NCBI RefSeq assembly: GCF_024459955.1
Contig: NZ_JANFXK010000010.1
Coordinates: 85,361 to 149,360, forward strand
DNA length: 64,000 nt
From: Anaerovorax odorimutans
Lineage (GTDB): Bacteria; Bacillota; Clostridia; Peptostreptococcales; Anaerovoracaceae
Reading direction: 5' to 3'
Shown: positions 28,459 through 36,514 of the stretch, one piece after another
How positions within the stretch are numbered: position 1 is the first letter of the stretch
How the letters are laid out: each line of letters starts with the position of its first letter
Translations under genes and position numbers: made by a program
The notes under the pieces: model-generated
What the model saw: the letters and a program-made list of their open reading frames with translations, nothing else
What the model was told of the DNA's origin: nothing
Database searches by the model: none

Positions 28459-28485
28459 ACTATATGGATAAGGAGATGGACGATT

Positions 28486-28701
28486 ATGGGATATCGGATT
28501 ACAGCGCCGCTTCCCGGCTCTATATGGGAAGTGAAGGTTAAAGAAGGAGATCAGATTAAAGAGAACCAGGTAGTTATTATTCTCGAAGCCATGAAGATGG
28601 AGAATGAGATCCCCGCCGATTTTGACGGAACGGTGAAAAAAATCTACGTAGAAAAAGGACAAACCGTAAAGACGGGAGAACTCCTGGCAGAAGTGGACTG
28701 A
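28486..28701 (+). CDS. Biotin carboxyl carrier protein-like (BCCP) domain protein
   Basis: 71 residues, a single biotinyl domain. The biotin site EAMKMENE is intact (lysine near residue 36), with the usual half repeats around it (APLPGSIWEVKVKEGD and DFDGTVKKIYVEKGQTV). Nothing else is fused to it. It follows pxpA by 27 bases and is separated from the next gene by a strong hairpin. Together with PxpB/C it supplies the carrier of a biotin-dependent carboxylase, but no biotin carboxylase (AccC) gene is present in the window. Confidence 0.93.
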   Translation: MGYRITAPLPGSIWEVKVKEGDQIKENQVVIILEAMKMENEIPADFDGTVKKIYVEKGQTVKTGELLAEVD

Positions 28702-28711
28702 TAAGCCGGAG

Positions 28712-28736
28712 GGGCCGGCCTTTCACAGGCCGGCCC
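28712..28736 (+). terminator. Very stable intra-operon hairpin
   Basis: GGGCCGGCCT pairs with AGGCCGGCCC over a 5-base loop. There is no real T run, so it may only partly terminate and reduce expression of the DUF1097 gene. Confidence 0.55.
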
Positions 28737-28756
28737 AGGTTTAAGGAGGACCAGCT

Positions 28757-29257
28757 ATGAAGCCAAGGATTCCTATCGAAGTAGTTGTAGGCGTTTTGGG
28801 CGGCGTTTCCTGCCTGGTCACGATTTCAGGTTTGGGACTGCCTGTCTGGGCGCTGTTTATCGGATGGGCCTGGTATTTTGCTCTGGGGGCGGTCCCCAGC
28901 GCGTTCAAACAGATTGTACCGGCCGTTTTCCCGGGAGCGCTTTTGGCGGCGGCATGTATATGGCTCATGGACGTCTTTGATGGACTGGGTTTTACCGGAA
29001 TGCCCAACATGATTGTATTCGTCGCATTGACCGTTTTCCTGCTCATGTGCTCTCTGCGTATTCCGATTTTTTCCGCAAGCCTTCCGGCATTCAACGCTTA
29101 TTCCAGCATGTTTGCCCTGTATGCCATCGGCTCTTTTCCGGATCTGCCCTGCGGTCCAATACTCAGCTGCTGCCTGTGGGCTGTGATCGGCAATCTGCTG
29201 GGACCGGTTTTCGGGTGGCTGAGCATTGTTCTGCAATTTCCGAAAAAAGAAGAATAA
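28757..29257 (+). CDS. DUF1097 membrane protein
   Basis: 166 residues with five to six hydrophobic helices and a short charged tail, matching the DUF1097 family of inner membrane proteins. AAGGAGG precedes the start. Family members are often found near amino-acid or carboxylate genes, but no activity is established. In this operon a transport role for 5-oxoproline or a similar compound is a reasonable guess only. Confidence 0.75.
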   Translation: MKPRIPIEVVVGVLGGVSCLVTISGLGLPVWALFIGWAWYFALGAVPSAFKQIVPAVFPGALLAAACIWLMDVFDGLGFTGMPNMIVFVALTVFLLMCSLRIPIFSASLPAFNAYSSMFALYAIGSFPDLPCGPILSCCLWAVIGNLLGPVFGWLSIVLQFPKKEE

Positions 29258-29292
29258 GACTTATAAAAACAAGTAAAGCGAAGAGAGATAAT

Positions 29293-30141
29293 ATGAAAAG
29301 CATTGTAGTATTCAGCCAAAGGAAACGACTGGCTTTACTGATAGCCAAACACATAGAACGAATTGATCCGCAGATCAAGGTATATGAATATACGGATCCG
29401 GTGGATGCCCTTTCTTTTGTCGCAGAAAAGGAGGGCAGCTTTGGGGGCATCGTTGTCGATGTGGATTCCCAGGCCTGCGATGATCTCAGATTCATGAAGA
29501 TCCTTCGGGGCCTGAACCGGTCCCTCTCGATTATATTTGTTTCCAAAAGTGGAAGATTTGCGGTGGAAGCCTTTGAATATGAGGTTTCCGACTATCTTAC
29601 CCTGCCCATAAAAAAAGAACGGCTGGAAGAAGCCATTGAAAAGCTGATTGAAAAAAACAGCCGGAAGAACGGGAATCAGGTCTATATTCGGACCTTCGGT
29701 TCCTTTGAGGTGGCCGTGAGAGGTGTTACGATTCCCTGGAAGAATTCCAAAACCAAGGAATTGCTGGCTTTTCTGGTGGACAGCCGCGGCGATAATGTGA
29801 GCAGTGAAAAGATACAGAAAACATTATGGCCCGAAGCCGATGCGGAAAAAGCCGCGTCCAACTACCATACTACCCTGCATAACCTGAGAAAAAAACTCGG
29901 CCGCTGCGGGCTGAGCCATTTGCTGGAGGGATCAAGGGGAAGTCAAAGGGTTAATGTTGATGCTTTTGAATGTGATCTCTATGATTTTGAGCGCAGCGTG
30001 GAAAAAAGCGATACCAAATCCTATCAGCATGCATTTGATCTGTATAAGGGAAGGTATCTGGAAAACAACGCCTATCATTGGAGCAAGTTTACTATGGTCC
30101 GTATAGATATGCAGTTTGAACAGGTCTGCCGGAGCATATAG
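29293..30141 (+). CDS. Response regulator with SARP/BTAD-type output
   Basis: 282 residues from the ATG at 29293; the frame is open further upstream but overlaps the previous gene. Residues 1-125 form a receiver domain (VVDVDS with the acceptor aspartate near 57, conserved K near 105). Residues about 133-225 form a winged helix of the OmpR/SARP kind (FGSFEVAVRG, KTKELLAFLVDSRG, ASNYHTTLHNLRKKLG). The remaining segment is a short BTAD-like region. It is the last gene after the pxp cluster and may regulate it. No histidine kinase is adjacent. Confidence 0.8.
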   Translation: MKSIVVFSQRKRLALLIAKHIERIDPQIKVYEYTDPVDALSFVAEKEGSFGGIVVDVDSQACDDLRFMKILRGLNRSLSIIFVSKSGRFAVEAFEYEVSDYLTLPIKKERLEEAIEKLIEKNSRKNGNQVYIRTFGSFEVAVRGVTIPWKNSKTKELLAFLVDSRGDNVSSEKIQKTLWPEADAEKAASNYHTTLHNLRKKLGRCGLSHLLEGSRGSQRVNVDAFECDLYDFERSVEKSDTKSYQHAFDLYKGRYLENNAYHWSKFTMVRIDMQFEQVCRSI

Positions 30142-30161
30142 CCCCTATGGGAAAATAAATG

Positions 30162-30207
30162 AAAAACGCACATGCGAATCGAATTGATCCGTCTGTGCGT
30201 TTTTTTG
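30162..30207 (+). terminator. Terminator between the regulator and fba
   Basis: AAAAACGCACA pairs with TGTGCGTTTTT. T run on the plus strand and A run on the other side, so it can serve both convergent genes. Confidence 0.75.
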
Positions 30208-30212
30208 CCTGG

Positions 30213-31142
30213 TTATTTAATGTTGGATGCGTTGAGCACGTTTTTGATCTTGTGCTGTACCATGCCTTTGATGGCATCTCTTGCAGGTCCAAGATATTTT
30301 CTGGGATCGAAATCGGCAGGATGCTCCGCAAAGTGCTTTCTGATCTCTGCGGTCATGGCAAGTCTCAGATCCGTGTCGATATTGACCTTGCATACGCCGT
30401 GCTTGGTGGCTTCTTTTATCATGTCCTCAGGAACGCCCTGTGCTCCCGGGATATCGCCGCCGTATTCGTTGCATTTCTTTACGAATTCCGGCAGTACGGT
30501 GGATGCTCCGTGGAGAACCAGCGGGGTATCGGGAATAAGGGAGTGGATCTTTTTCAGTCTTTCAAAATCCAGATATGGCTCACCCTTGAATTTATATGCT
30601 CCGTGGCTGGTACCGATGGCAACGGCCAGAGAGTCAACGCCTGTCTTTTCTACGAACTCGGCAGCTTCCTCAGGAACGGTAAAGGTAGCGGAACGGGCAT
30701 CCACGTTGATGTTATCTTCAATACCGGCCAGTTTGCCCAATTCGGCTTCAACGACTACGCCCTTGCTGTGGGCATAATCCACGACCTCTTTTGTCAGCCG
30801 GATATTTTCTTCAAAGGGGTGCTTGGAACCGTCGACCATAACGGAAGTGAATCCATCGTCCACACATTTCTTGCAGATTTCAAAATCTTCGCCGTGGTCC
30901 AGATGAAGCGCGATATCAAGGCCGGTATCTAAAATGGCGGCCTCAACGAGTTTTACCAGATATACAGGCTTGGCGTATTTGCGCGCGCCTGCGGAAACCT
31001 GCAGGATCAGAGAGGTATTCTCTTCTTTCGCGGCCTCAACGATCCCCTGGATGATCTCCATATTATTTACATTGAAAGCACCTATCGCATAATCGTTTTT
31101 TAATGCTTTCGCAAACATTTCTTTTGTAGTTACTAAAGCCAT
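30213..31142 (-). CDS. fba: Class II fructose-1,6-bisphosphate aldolase
   Basis: 309 residues. The zinc-dependent aldolase cleaves fructose-1,6-bisphosphate to dihydroxyacetone phosphate and glyceraldehyde-3-phosphate in glycolysis. Visible are GAFNVNNME, LHLDHGED (zinc-ligand histidine), VMVDGSKHPFEENI, EAELGKLAG, AIGTSHG (zinc-ligand histidine) and LHGAS. A strong site (AGGAGG) precedes the start, and TATAAT lies about 35 bases further up. The length fits class IIB enzymes. Confidence 0.95.
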   Translation of the reverse strand: MALVTTKEMFAKALKNDYAIGAFNVNNMEIIQGIVEAAKEENTSLILQVSAGARKYAKPVYLVKLVEAAILDTGLDIALHLDHGEDFEICKKCVDDGFTSVMVDGSKHPFEENIRLTKEVVDYAHSKGVVVEAELGKLAGIEDNINVDARSATFTVPEEAAEFVEKTGVDSLAVAIGTSHGAYKFKGEPYLDFERLKKIHSLIPDTPLVLHGASTVLPEFVKKCNEYGGDIPGAQGVPEDMIKEATKHGVCKVNIDTDLRLAMTAEIRKHFAEHPADFDPRKYLGPARDAIKGMVQHKIKNVLNASNIK

Positions 31143-31218
31143 ATCGATCCTCCTATTTCATAATCATAATATCATTATTATACACCGAAAGGAGGAAAAA
31201 ACCTACTGTTTTATTGAT

Positions 31219-31584
31219 TTATTTGGAATTTTGGCCGCCGCCCAGCATGGATAAAATAGGGCCCAGGGTCTGCATCGCGCTCTGCAGATCGATGTTTGGC
31301 AGGGAAGGCGCGGCGGGCTGCTGCGCAAAGTCCGGCTCCTGAACCGGTTCCGCGGGAAGGGGGATATGGGCTGAGGCCGGGGCAGGAAGCGAAACGGAGC
31401 CGGTGAGACTGCTGCCCATGCGGCTCAGTTCACTGACCTTCTCCAGAGTATTGACAGCGCCGTGCAGCTGATCGAGCACCGCGTCCAGCTTGATGGGAGC
31501 ACCGCCGCCGGACATGCCGGACATACCGGGTATACGGCCTCCGCCTGCCGCCGCGGCCAGTAATAATAAAGCTAAAGGATTCAT
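31219..31584 (-). CDS. Small alanine/proline/glycine-rich protein of unknown function
   Basis: 121 residues with GGAGG before the start. It has a short hydrophobic N-terminus (LALLLLAAAAGG), a helix with LDQLHGAVNTLEKVSELS, a proline-rich centre and a C-terminal helix with LGPILSMLGGG. No domain was recognised. It is divergent from the small helical protein at 31698 across a 113-base gap. Confidence 0.6.
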   Translation of the reverse strand: MNPLALLLLAAAAGGGRIPGMSGMSGGGAPIKLDAVLDQLHGAVNTLEKVSELSRMGSSLTGSVSLPAPASAHIPLPAEPVQEPDFAQQPAAPSLPNIDLQSAMQTLGPILSMLGGGQNSK

Positions 31585-31697
31585 CTATGTAACCTCCATA
31601 TTCATAAACTTTAATATATTATGTGAAATATTATGTCTTTGTGCAGGATTGGCGCATATATATGTGGTAGTAGAAATTTGTAAAAACGGAGGGTAAC

Positions 31698-31952
31698 ATG
31701 GACAATAAAGTGCTTATGGATCTAGCCAGGCAGCTGGGGCTGCCGGAGGAATCGGCGGAAGCGAAGGCCAAGGAATATATGGGAAAGAGCGACGAGGAGA
31801 TTCTCAGAGAAATTAAGAAGATTAAAACAGTGATAAAGAGAGACAAGAAAACTTATGCTAAGCAAATGCAGACGCTCAAAGCCCTGGCTGCTACGATGAA
31901 TGGGCAGCAAAAAGCCCGATTACAGAAAATAATCGAGCTGCTTGAGTCGTAA
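31698..31952 (+). CDS. Small helical protein of unknown function
   Basis: 84 residues, highly charged and almost entirely alpha-helical (EEILREIKKIKTVIKRDKKT is typical), with GGAGGGTAAC before the start. It has no membrane helix and no known motif. A possible terminator hairpin (GCCTG and CAGGC arms, then T run) lies at about 31965-32030. Confidence 0.65.
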   Translation: MDNKVLMDLARQLGLPEESAEAKAKEYMGKSDEEILREIKKIKTVIKRDKKTYAKQMQTLKALAATMNGQQKARLQKIIELLES

Positions 31953-32058
31953 TATTAAAAAGACGGCCTGTGGATATCGGAACCCGTGAGAAACCGGAAC
32001 TCGCATTCTGATCGTTTCGCAGGCTTTTTTCAACGGAGCCGTCAGCAATATGCGCAAA

Positions 32059-32382
32059 TCATGTCGGTGCGTTGGTTGGAGCCGCAGTCGTTTCGGTCGG
32101 TGCGGCGGTGGTAGGCTGAGTCGCGGGCTGGGTTGCCGGCGCAGTGGTCGCGTCAGTTGGAGCCGCGGTTGTTTCGGTGGGAGCAGCGGCCGCTGCCGAA
32201 GAGGATTCGGCTGACGGATCCGCGGCAGTACTCTGCTGTGTGGTGGCAGCGTCTACCAAAGTCTGCGGATAAGCCATGATATTGCCGATGCGCAAGTATA
32301 TGATGAACGCTGCGGCAACCAATATAATCAAAGCAACAATGATATCATTTTTGTCATAAAAAAAGTCTTTTATTTTATTCAT
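32059..32382 (-). CDS. Membrane-anchored Ala/Thr/Pro-rich protein
   Basis: 107 residues. After a short basic cytoplasmic start there is one membrane helix (about 14-33), then an external tail of about 70 residues made of Ala, Thr, Pro and Ser with the repeated unit PTETTAAPT. Such tails are common as flexible, often glycosylated wall-spanning spacers. There is no functional domain. The start is supported by AAGGAGA upstream. The repeat makes copy-number variation likely. Confidence 0.65.
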   Translation of the reverse strand: MNKIKDFFYDKNDIIVALIILVAAAFIIYLRIGNIMAYPQTLVDAATTQQSTAADPSAESSSAAAAAPTETTAAPTDATTAPATQPATQPTTAAPTETTAAPTNAPT

Positions 32383-32508
32383 GGGACAATCTCCTTCACA
32401 AATACCTCTTCAATAGAGTACCATATTTCGACCCGTTTCTCAAACTCAAAATTATGAAATTTTCTTCACATATTGGATATTTATATATATTTTACCGACT
32501 GTTTGTTG

Positions 32509-32514
32509 TATAAT
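32509..32514 (+). promoter_or_regulatory. -10 box placing the start site at the rluA start codon
   Basis: TATAAT lies seven bases before the ATG at 32522 and no ribosome site is visible, so the transcript may be leaderless. No good -35 was found. Confidence 0.35.
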
Positions 32515-32521
32515 AAATTTT

Positions 32522-33490
32522 ATGGTGAAATTAACAATAACAAAAAACGAGAGCAGCCAGAGGCTGGATCGCTTTTTAAAAAAATATCTGAAAAACGCTC
32601 CTCTGAGCCACATCTACAAACTGATTCGAAAAGATGTGAAGGTCAATGGAAAACGTGCCGGGATCGATACGGTGCTGGAAGAGGGCGATGAACTCAGCCT
32701 CTATGTCAGCCAGGAAAAGCTCGATGAATATTTGAAGCCAAAGAAGATGCCTGCGGCCAAAAGACAGTTTGGGATCGCTTATGAGGATGAAAATCTGATT
32801 ATTGTGGAAAAGCCTTTTGGGCTCTTGACCCACGGCGATGCTGCGGAAAAGAAAAATACGCTGGCCAATCAGGTCTGCGGATATCTGCAGCAAAAGGGTG
32901 AATATAATCCGGGCAGGGAACGGACCTTCGTGCCGTCTCCCGTGAATCGCCTGGACCGCAACACGACAGGGCTGGTGCTATTTGGAAAGACAAGCGACGC
33001 GCTGCAGCTTCTGAATAAGATGATTCGGGAGCGGGGCAGGATCAGCAAACAGTATCTGACGATCGTAGCGGGAAAATTGGATAAGCCTCTGACTCTGGCC
33101 GACCGCATGGAAAAGGACGAAGCGCGCAATCTGGTAAAAGTGCTTCCTGAAGACGCAGAAGAGGGCAAGCTGATGCAGACGATTGCCCGGCCGCTGCGGA
33201 CAAAGGGAGGCTTTACACTGGTTGAAGTGGAGCTGATTACCGGCAGAACCCATCAGATCCGCGCCCATTTGAGCCAGGCGGGATTCCCCATCATAGGAGA
33301 TGTCAAATACGGAAACCGCAGAACCAATGAAACCGTTAAAAAAAGATTTGGACTGACTACCCAGCTTCTGCACGCGGAAAAGCTGGTATTCAGGAAAAGC
33401 GAGCCGCCTCTTGCGTATTTGGAGGGAAAGGTAGTGCGCGCCCAGCTGCCGCCATCCTTTGAGAGAATAAAAAAGGAATTATTTGATTAA
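32522..33490 (+). CDS. RluA-family 23S rRNA pseudouridine synthase
   Basis: 322 residues. An N-terminal S4 RNA-binding domain (about 1-65) is followed by the RluA catalytic domain with NRLDRNTTGLVLF (catalytic aspartate near residue 144), GRTHQIRAHL and the C-terminal LLHAEKL motif. The S4 domain and order are like RluC/RluD, but the exact target uridine cannot be told. It stands upstream of the signal peptidase cluster. Its start codon lies directly after a -10 box, with no Shine-Dalgarno sequence. Confidence 0.9.
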   Translation: MVKLTITKNESSQRLDRFLKKYLKNAPLSHIYKLIRKDVKVNGKRAGIDTVLEEGDELSLYVSQEKLDEYLKPKKMPAAKRQFGIAYEDENLIIVEKPFGLLTHGDAAEKKNTLANQVCGYLQQKGEYNPGRERTFVPSPVNRLDRNTTGLVLFGKTSDALQLLNKMIRERGRISKQYLTIVAGKLDKPLTLADRMEKDEARNLVKVLPEDAEEGKLMQTIARPLRTKGGFTLVEVELITGRTHQIRAHLSQAGFPIIGDVKYGNRRTNETVKKRFGLTTQLLHAEKLVFRKSEPPLAYLEGKVVRAQLPPSFERIKKELFD

Positions 33491-33513
33491 GATAGAGTTG
33501 AGGAGAATATAAG

Positions 33514-34065
33514 ATGTCACAGAACAGCCAGTATCAGGATAAGGTCTCATGGAGGCGAAAATACCGGCCCTACATAGTCGCAGGTGTTTTGGCGTTTGTT
33601 CTCACTATGTTCGTTGCCCCCGAGATCAATGAGGGGACTGCTATGGAACCCACCATTAAGGATGGACAGGTTTTAGTTATCACCAAAACTTCTTATTCCG
33701 CCAAACGGGGAAAGCCTGATCTGGGTCAGATCGTTGTTTTGGAAAAAACACTGGCACCGGAAGTCTCAGAAGATAATATTATAGGCAGAGTAGTAGGGCT
33801 TCCCGGCGATACGATTGAAATAAAAGACGGGAAAGTTTACAGAAACGGTAAGGAATATGTAACGAAAAACGGAATCAAAGGCGCTGACGGCAGTTTGAAA
33901 GTAACGGTCAGTGAGGATGACGTGTTCCTGCTTTCCGACAATCGCAGCCAGTCCGATACGGACAGCCGCAATAAAAAGCTGGGACCGGTCCCCATGAGGG
34001 AGATAAAGGGGAACGTACAGCTTTCCATCTGGCCGTTTTCGGACATGGGAAGAGTAGACAAATAA
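33514..34065 (+). CDS. Signal peptidase I paralogue lacking the catalytic dyad
   Basis: 183 residues with one N-terminal membrane helix (about 24-42) and the S26 fold: GLPGDTIEIKDGKVYRNG and LSDNRSQSDTDSR are well conserved. However, the nucleophile motif, normally [ST]-S-M-x-P-T, reads TAMEPT, so serine is replaced by alanine. The general-base lysine, KR in the paralogues (IKRIIGLPGD), is glycine here (IIGRVVGLPGD). Both catalytic residues are therefore missing in an otherwise intact, well-started frame. It precedes an active-looking paralogue by 14 bases. Confidence 0.88.
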   Translation: MSQNSQYQDKVSWRRKYRPYIVAGVLAFVLTMFVAPEINEGTAMEPTIKDGQVLVITKTSYSAKRGKPDLGQIVVLEKTLAPEVSEDNIIGRVVGLPGDTIEIKDGKVYRNGKEYVTKNGIKGADGSLKVTVSEDDVFLLSDNRSQSDTDSRNKKLGPVPMREIKGNVQLSIWPFSDMGRVDK

Positions 34066-34079
34066 GGGAGTTAGCATTT

Positions 34080-34592
34080 ATGAAGGGCTTAATAAGAGAT
34101 ATTTTAATTGCGCTGGTTATCGTTATTGCCATTACGCTGGTTATAAAACCGACGATTGTTAAAGAAAGTTCCATGCAGCCTACGCTGTATGAAAATAATT
34201 ATCTGCTGGTCAACAAGCAGGCATACCGGTTCGGAGAAGAAAAGCGAGGCGATATCATAGTCTTTCGATCCGATCTGGAAAACGAAAAGGGAGATAAAAA
34301 GCTGCTGATTAAACGGATCATCGGCCTGCCGGGAGACACCATAACCATTCAGGACGGAAAGGTCATTCTCAACGGTACCGAACTTCAGGAGGACTACACG
34401 CTTGAGGGTGAGACCATGGGAGATCTGACCGACTTCAAAGTGCCAGACGGCCAGCTGTTTGTCATGGGTGACAACAGGAGAGTCAGCGTGGACAGCCGTT
34501 CCGAGGAAGTGGGCTGCGTGGATGAAAGCAGGGTCATGGGCAAGGCTTTTGTCAGACTGTATCCATTCAATGAAATCGGAGGGCTTTACTAA
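34080..34592 (+). CDS. lepB: Signal peptidase I
   Basis: 170 residues. It removes Sec/Tat signal peptides at the outer face of the membrane. One N-terminal helix (about 7-25) is followed by the serine nucleophile in ESSMQPT (near 39) and the lysine in LLIKRIIGLPGD (near 79). The box MGDNRRVSVDSR is present. The length is typical for Gram-positive enzymes. It is the middle member of three tandem paralogues. Confidence 0.93.
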   Translation: MKGLIRDILIALVIVIAITLVIKPTIVKESSMQPTLYENNYLLVNKQAYRFGEEKRGDIIVFRSDLENEKGDKKLLIKRIIGLPGDTITIQDGKVILNGTELQEDYTLEGETMGDLTDFKVPDGQLFVMGDNRRVSVDSRSEEVGCVDESRVMGKAFVRLYPFNEIGGLY

Positions 34593-34699
34593 ATACTAAA
34601 TCACGCAGGTTTCATACATATTCGTACATATGCGCAGGATATCCGCAGCAATGTGAGCGGGAATCAGGCCGTACAATAAAAAAAGGAAAACGATGTGTA

Positions 34700-35197
34700 A
34701 TGAAAACCGGACGTAAAAAATGGATTGCTTACTTTTCCGCAGGATTCCTGGGAATTCTCGCGGCGCTTGCTGTCACCTGCGCCTTTTCCGTGCTTTCGAT
34801 CCAGGGAGATTCCATGGACCCAACGATAACGAAGGGCGATCATGTGTTGATCAACAAAACCGCCTATCTTTTCGGGCAGCCCGGGCAGGGAGACGTGGTG
34901 GCTTTTCCATGCAGCGTGTACAGTGAGGACGGCGAAGGGAGCACGCTGGTCAAGCGGGTTGTGGCCACAGCGGGCGACCGGGTGGAAATCAGGGATGGCG
35001 CTCTGTATATCAACGAGCGGCTTTTTGACAAGTATGCCGCAGATCCCGTCTATATGGACTCGATGGAAAAGGTTACGGTTGATAAGGGCAAGGTCTTCGT
35101 GCTCAGCGACAACAGAAGCGCGGTGCTGGACAGCCGGGACCAGGCTGTAGGCCAATTGAAGATCAGCGAACTGATCGGAAAAGTTTGTTTTAAGTAA
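34700..35197 (+). CDS. lepB: Signal peptidase I, third paralogue
   Basis: 165 residues, start supported by AAAAGGAAAACG. The membrane helix is at about 11-30, the nucleophile in GDSMDPT and the base lysine in [12 protein letters not shown], and the [12 protein letters not shown] box is present. The catalytic pair is intact, but the GLPGD strand is changed to ATAGD, so specificity may differ from the middle paralogue. It lies just before smpB. Confidence 0.9.
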   Translation: MKTGRKKWIAYFSAGFLGILAALAVTCAFSVLSIQGDSMDPTITKGDHVLINKTAYLFGQPGQGDVVAFPCSVYSEDGEGSTLVKRVVATAGDRVEIRDGALYINERLFDKYAADPVYMDSMEKVTVDKGKVFVLSDNRSAVLDSRDQAVGQLKISELIGKVCFK

Positions 35198-35202
35198 GAT
35201 GG

Positions 35203-35664
35203 ATGAGGATTATGAGTGAAAAGAGAGTAGTGGCCAATAACAAAAAGGCCAGACACGATTATTTTATAGAAGAAACCTACGAGGCGGGGATTGTGCTGAC
35301 TGGCACGGAGATTAAATCCATCCGCCAGGGAAAGGTAAATATTAAAGAGAGCTATGCGAAAATCGAAAATGGGGAAATGATTATCTACGGAATGCATATC
35401 AGTCCCTATGAGCACGGCAACCGGTTCAACGTGGACCCGCTGCGGCCGCGCAAGCTGCTGTTACATAAGCAGGAAATTCGCAAGCTTATTGGGTATACGA
35501 CGCTAAAAGGTTTGACATTGGTGCCCCTCAGGATGTATATTAATGAAAAGGGGCGGGCAAAGCTGGAGATAGCCGTTGCCCGGGGCAAGAAGGATTACGA
35601 TAAGAGAAACACGATTGCCAAGAGAGATGCTGACAGAAGAATGCAGCAGGCTATGAGAAAGTAA
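35203..35664 (+). CDS. smpB: SsrA-binding protein SmpB
   Basis: 150-153 residues. SmpB binds tmRNA and brings it to stalled ribosomes for trans-translation. Conserved parts are [51 protein letters not shown] and the basic C-terminal tail ([14 protein letters not shown]). The start may be ATG 35203 or ATG 35212; the GAGG between them sits too close to the second to decide. Its partner RNA ssrA follows at 36034. Confidence 0.97.
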   Translation: MRIMSEKRVVANNKKARHDYFIEETYEAGIVLTGTEIKSIRQGKVNIKESYAKIENGEMIIYGMHISPYEHGNRFNVDPLRPRKLLLHKQEIRKLIGYTTLKGLTLVPLRMYINEKGRAKLEIAVARGKKDYDKRNTIAKRDADRRMQQAMRK

Positions 35665-35678
35665 GAGAGGTGCCGAAT

Positions 35679-35966
35679 ATGCAGGATTTTTTAAACAAAG
35701 CGGGAAAAGCCGCGAAAAACACGGCAAGCAAAGCGGCCGACAAAGCCGGTGACATGGTTGAGATCGGCAAGCTGAAAGCCAAGATCAGTTCAGCTAAATC
35801 GGAGATTTCAGCAACGGAAAAGAAGATCGGGCAGTATTATTTTGACCAGTATACGGAAGGCGTGGCTGTGGATGCCGCAGTGGGGGCAATGTGTGAAGAC
35901 ATCAAGGCCCAGATGGATCTGATCAGCGAATTGGAAGAAAAAATATCAGCAGTGAAGGAAGATTAG
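35679..35966 (+). CDS. Small coiled-coil protein of unknown function
   Basis: 95 residues from the ATG at 35679 (AGAGG eight bases upstream). It is all helical: an amphipathic, Ala/Lys-rich N-terminus (GKAAKNTASKAADKAG) and a coiled coil with SAKSEISATEKKIGQYY and ELEEKISAVKED. There is no signal or membrane helix. It lies between smpB and ssrA, but no link to trans-translation is known. Confidence 0.65.
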   Translation: MQDFLNKAGKAAKNTASKAADKAGDMVEIGKLKAKISSAKSEISATEKKIGQYYFDQYTEGVAVDAAVGAMCEDIKAQMDLISELEEKISAVKED

Positions 35967-35986
35967 TTTTAATTTTACGATATTGT

Positions 35987-35995
35987 GGTATAATT
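35987..35995 (+). promoter_or_regulatory. Extended -10 promoter of ssrA
   Basis: TGGTATAAT lies about 38 bases before the mature 5' end of tmRNA. The precursor leader contains an inverted repeat (GGCGGA and TCCGCC, 36009-36026). Confidence 0.6.
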
Positions 35996-36033
35996 AAATT
36001 AACCAAAGGCGGAGAATTCCTCCGCCGCAATTT

Positions 36034-36395
36034 GGGGATGTCTTTGGTTTCGACGGGGGCAGTGAAGCCGGAGCAGCGAGCCGCAGTTTGCCCAGTCTGC
36101 GTTAAAAGGGGCACGTTAAATATAAACGCTAAAAAAACAAACAACAATTTCGCATTAGCAGCGTAGTTCTGCGCGAACGTCAGCCCAGGTTCACCTGTAG
36201 GCTTGGAACCTGACGTCAAACATACAGGAAAACTCTATGTGAGCTCCTGGTAGCATAGGGGAACAACAGGATAGCTGAAATGAGAGCCTGCTTTTGGGCG
36301 CTCATGGAAGCGAAACTTTAAATCAAAAGCTGCGCTCGGAGAAACTCCCGTGGAAGTGCTTTCGGACGCGAGTTCGATTCTCGCCATCTCCACCA
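36034..36395 (+). ncRNA. ssrA: tmRNA (SsrA), 362 nt
   Basis: The tRNA-like ends pair: GGGGATG at the 5' end with CATCTCC before the 3' ACCA (encoded). The T arm GTTCGATTC is at 36372-36380. The tag reading frame ends in NAKKTNNNFALAA and TAG, the usual protease tag with terminal ALAA. The internal region has the pseudoknot-rich sequence expected. The single-piece form lies close to smpB. Confidence 0.97.
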
Positions 36396-36403
36396 TCGTA
36401 TCC

Positions 36404-36446
36404 ACAATCCTGGAGGTACTTGCTTCCGGGATTGTTTATGTTTTTG
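36404..36446 (+). terminator. Terminator of ssrA
   Basis: ACAATCCTGGA pairs with TCCGGGATTGT, followed by TTATGTTTTT. Confidence 0.8.
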
Positions 36447-36514
36447 GCCATTTTATTAATAAAATAACAATATACGTAGAAGGTTACAAAGGCAATTAAC
36501 ACAGGAGGCGCATC

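Noticed and set aside
36372..36395. tRNA-like sequence at the end of ssrA considered as a separate tRNA or att core
   Set aside because: It is the 3' half of tmRNA. No second copy of the sequence was found near the end of the tailocin locus, so no att pair can be claimed.
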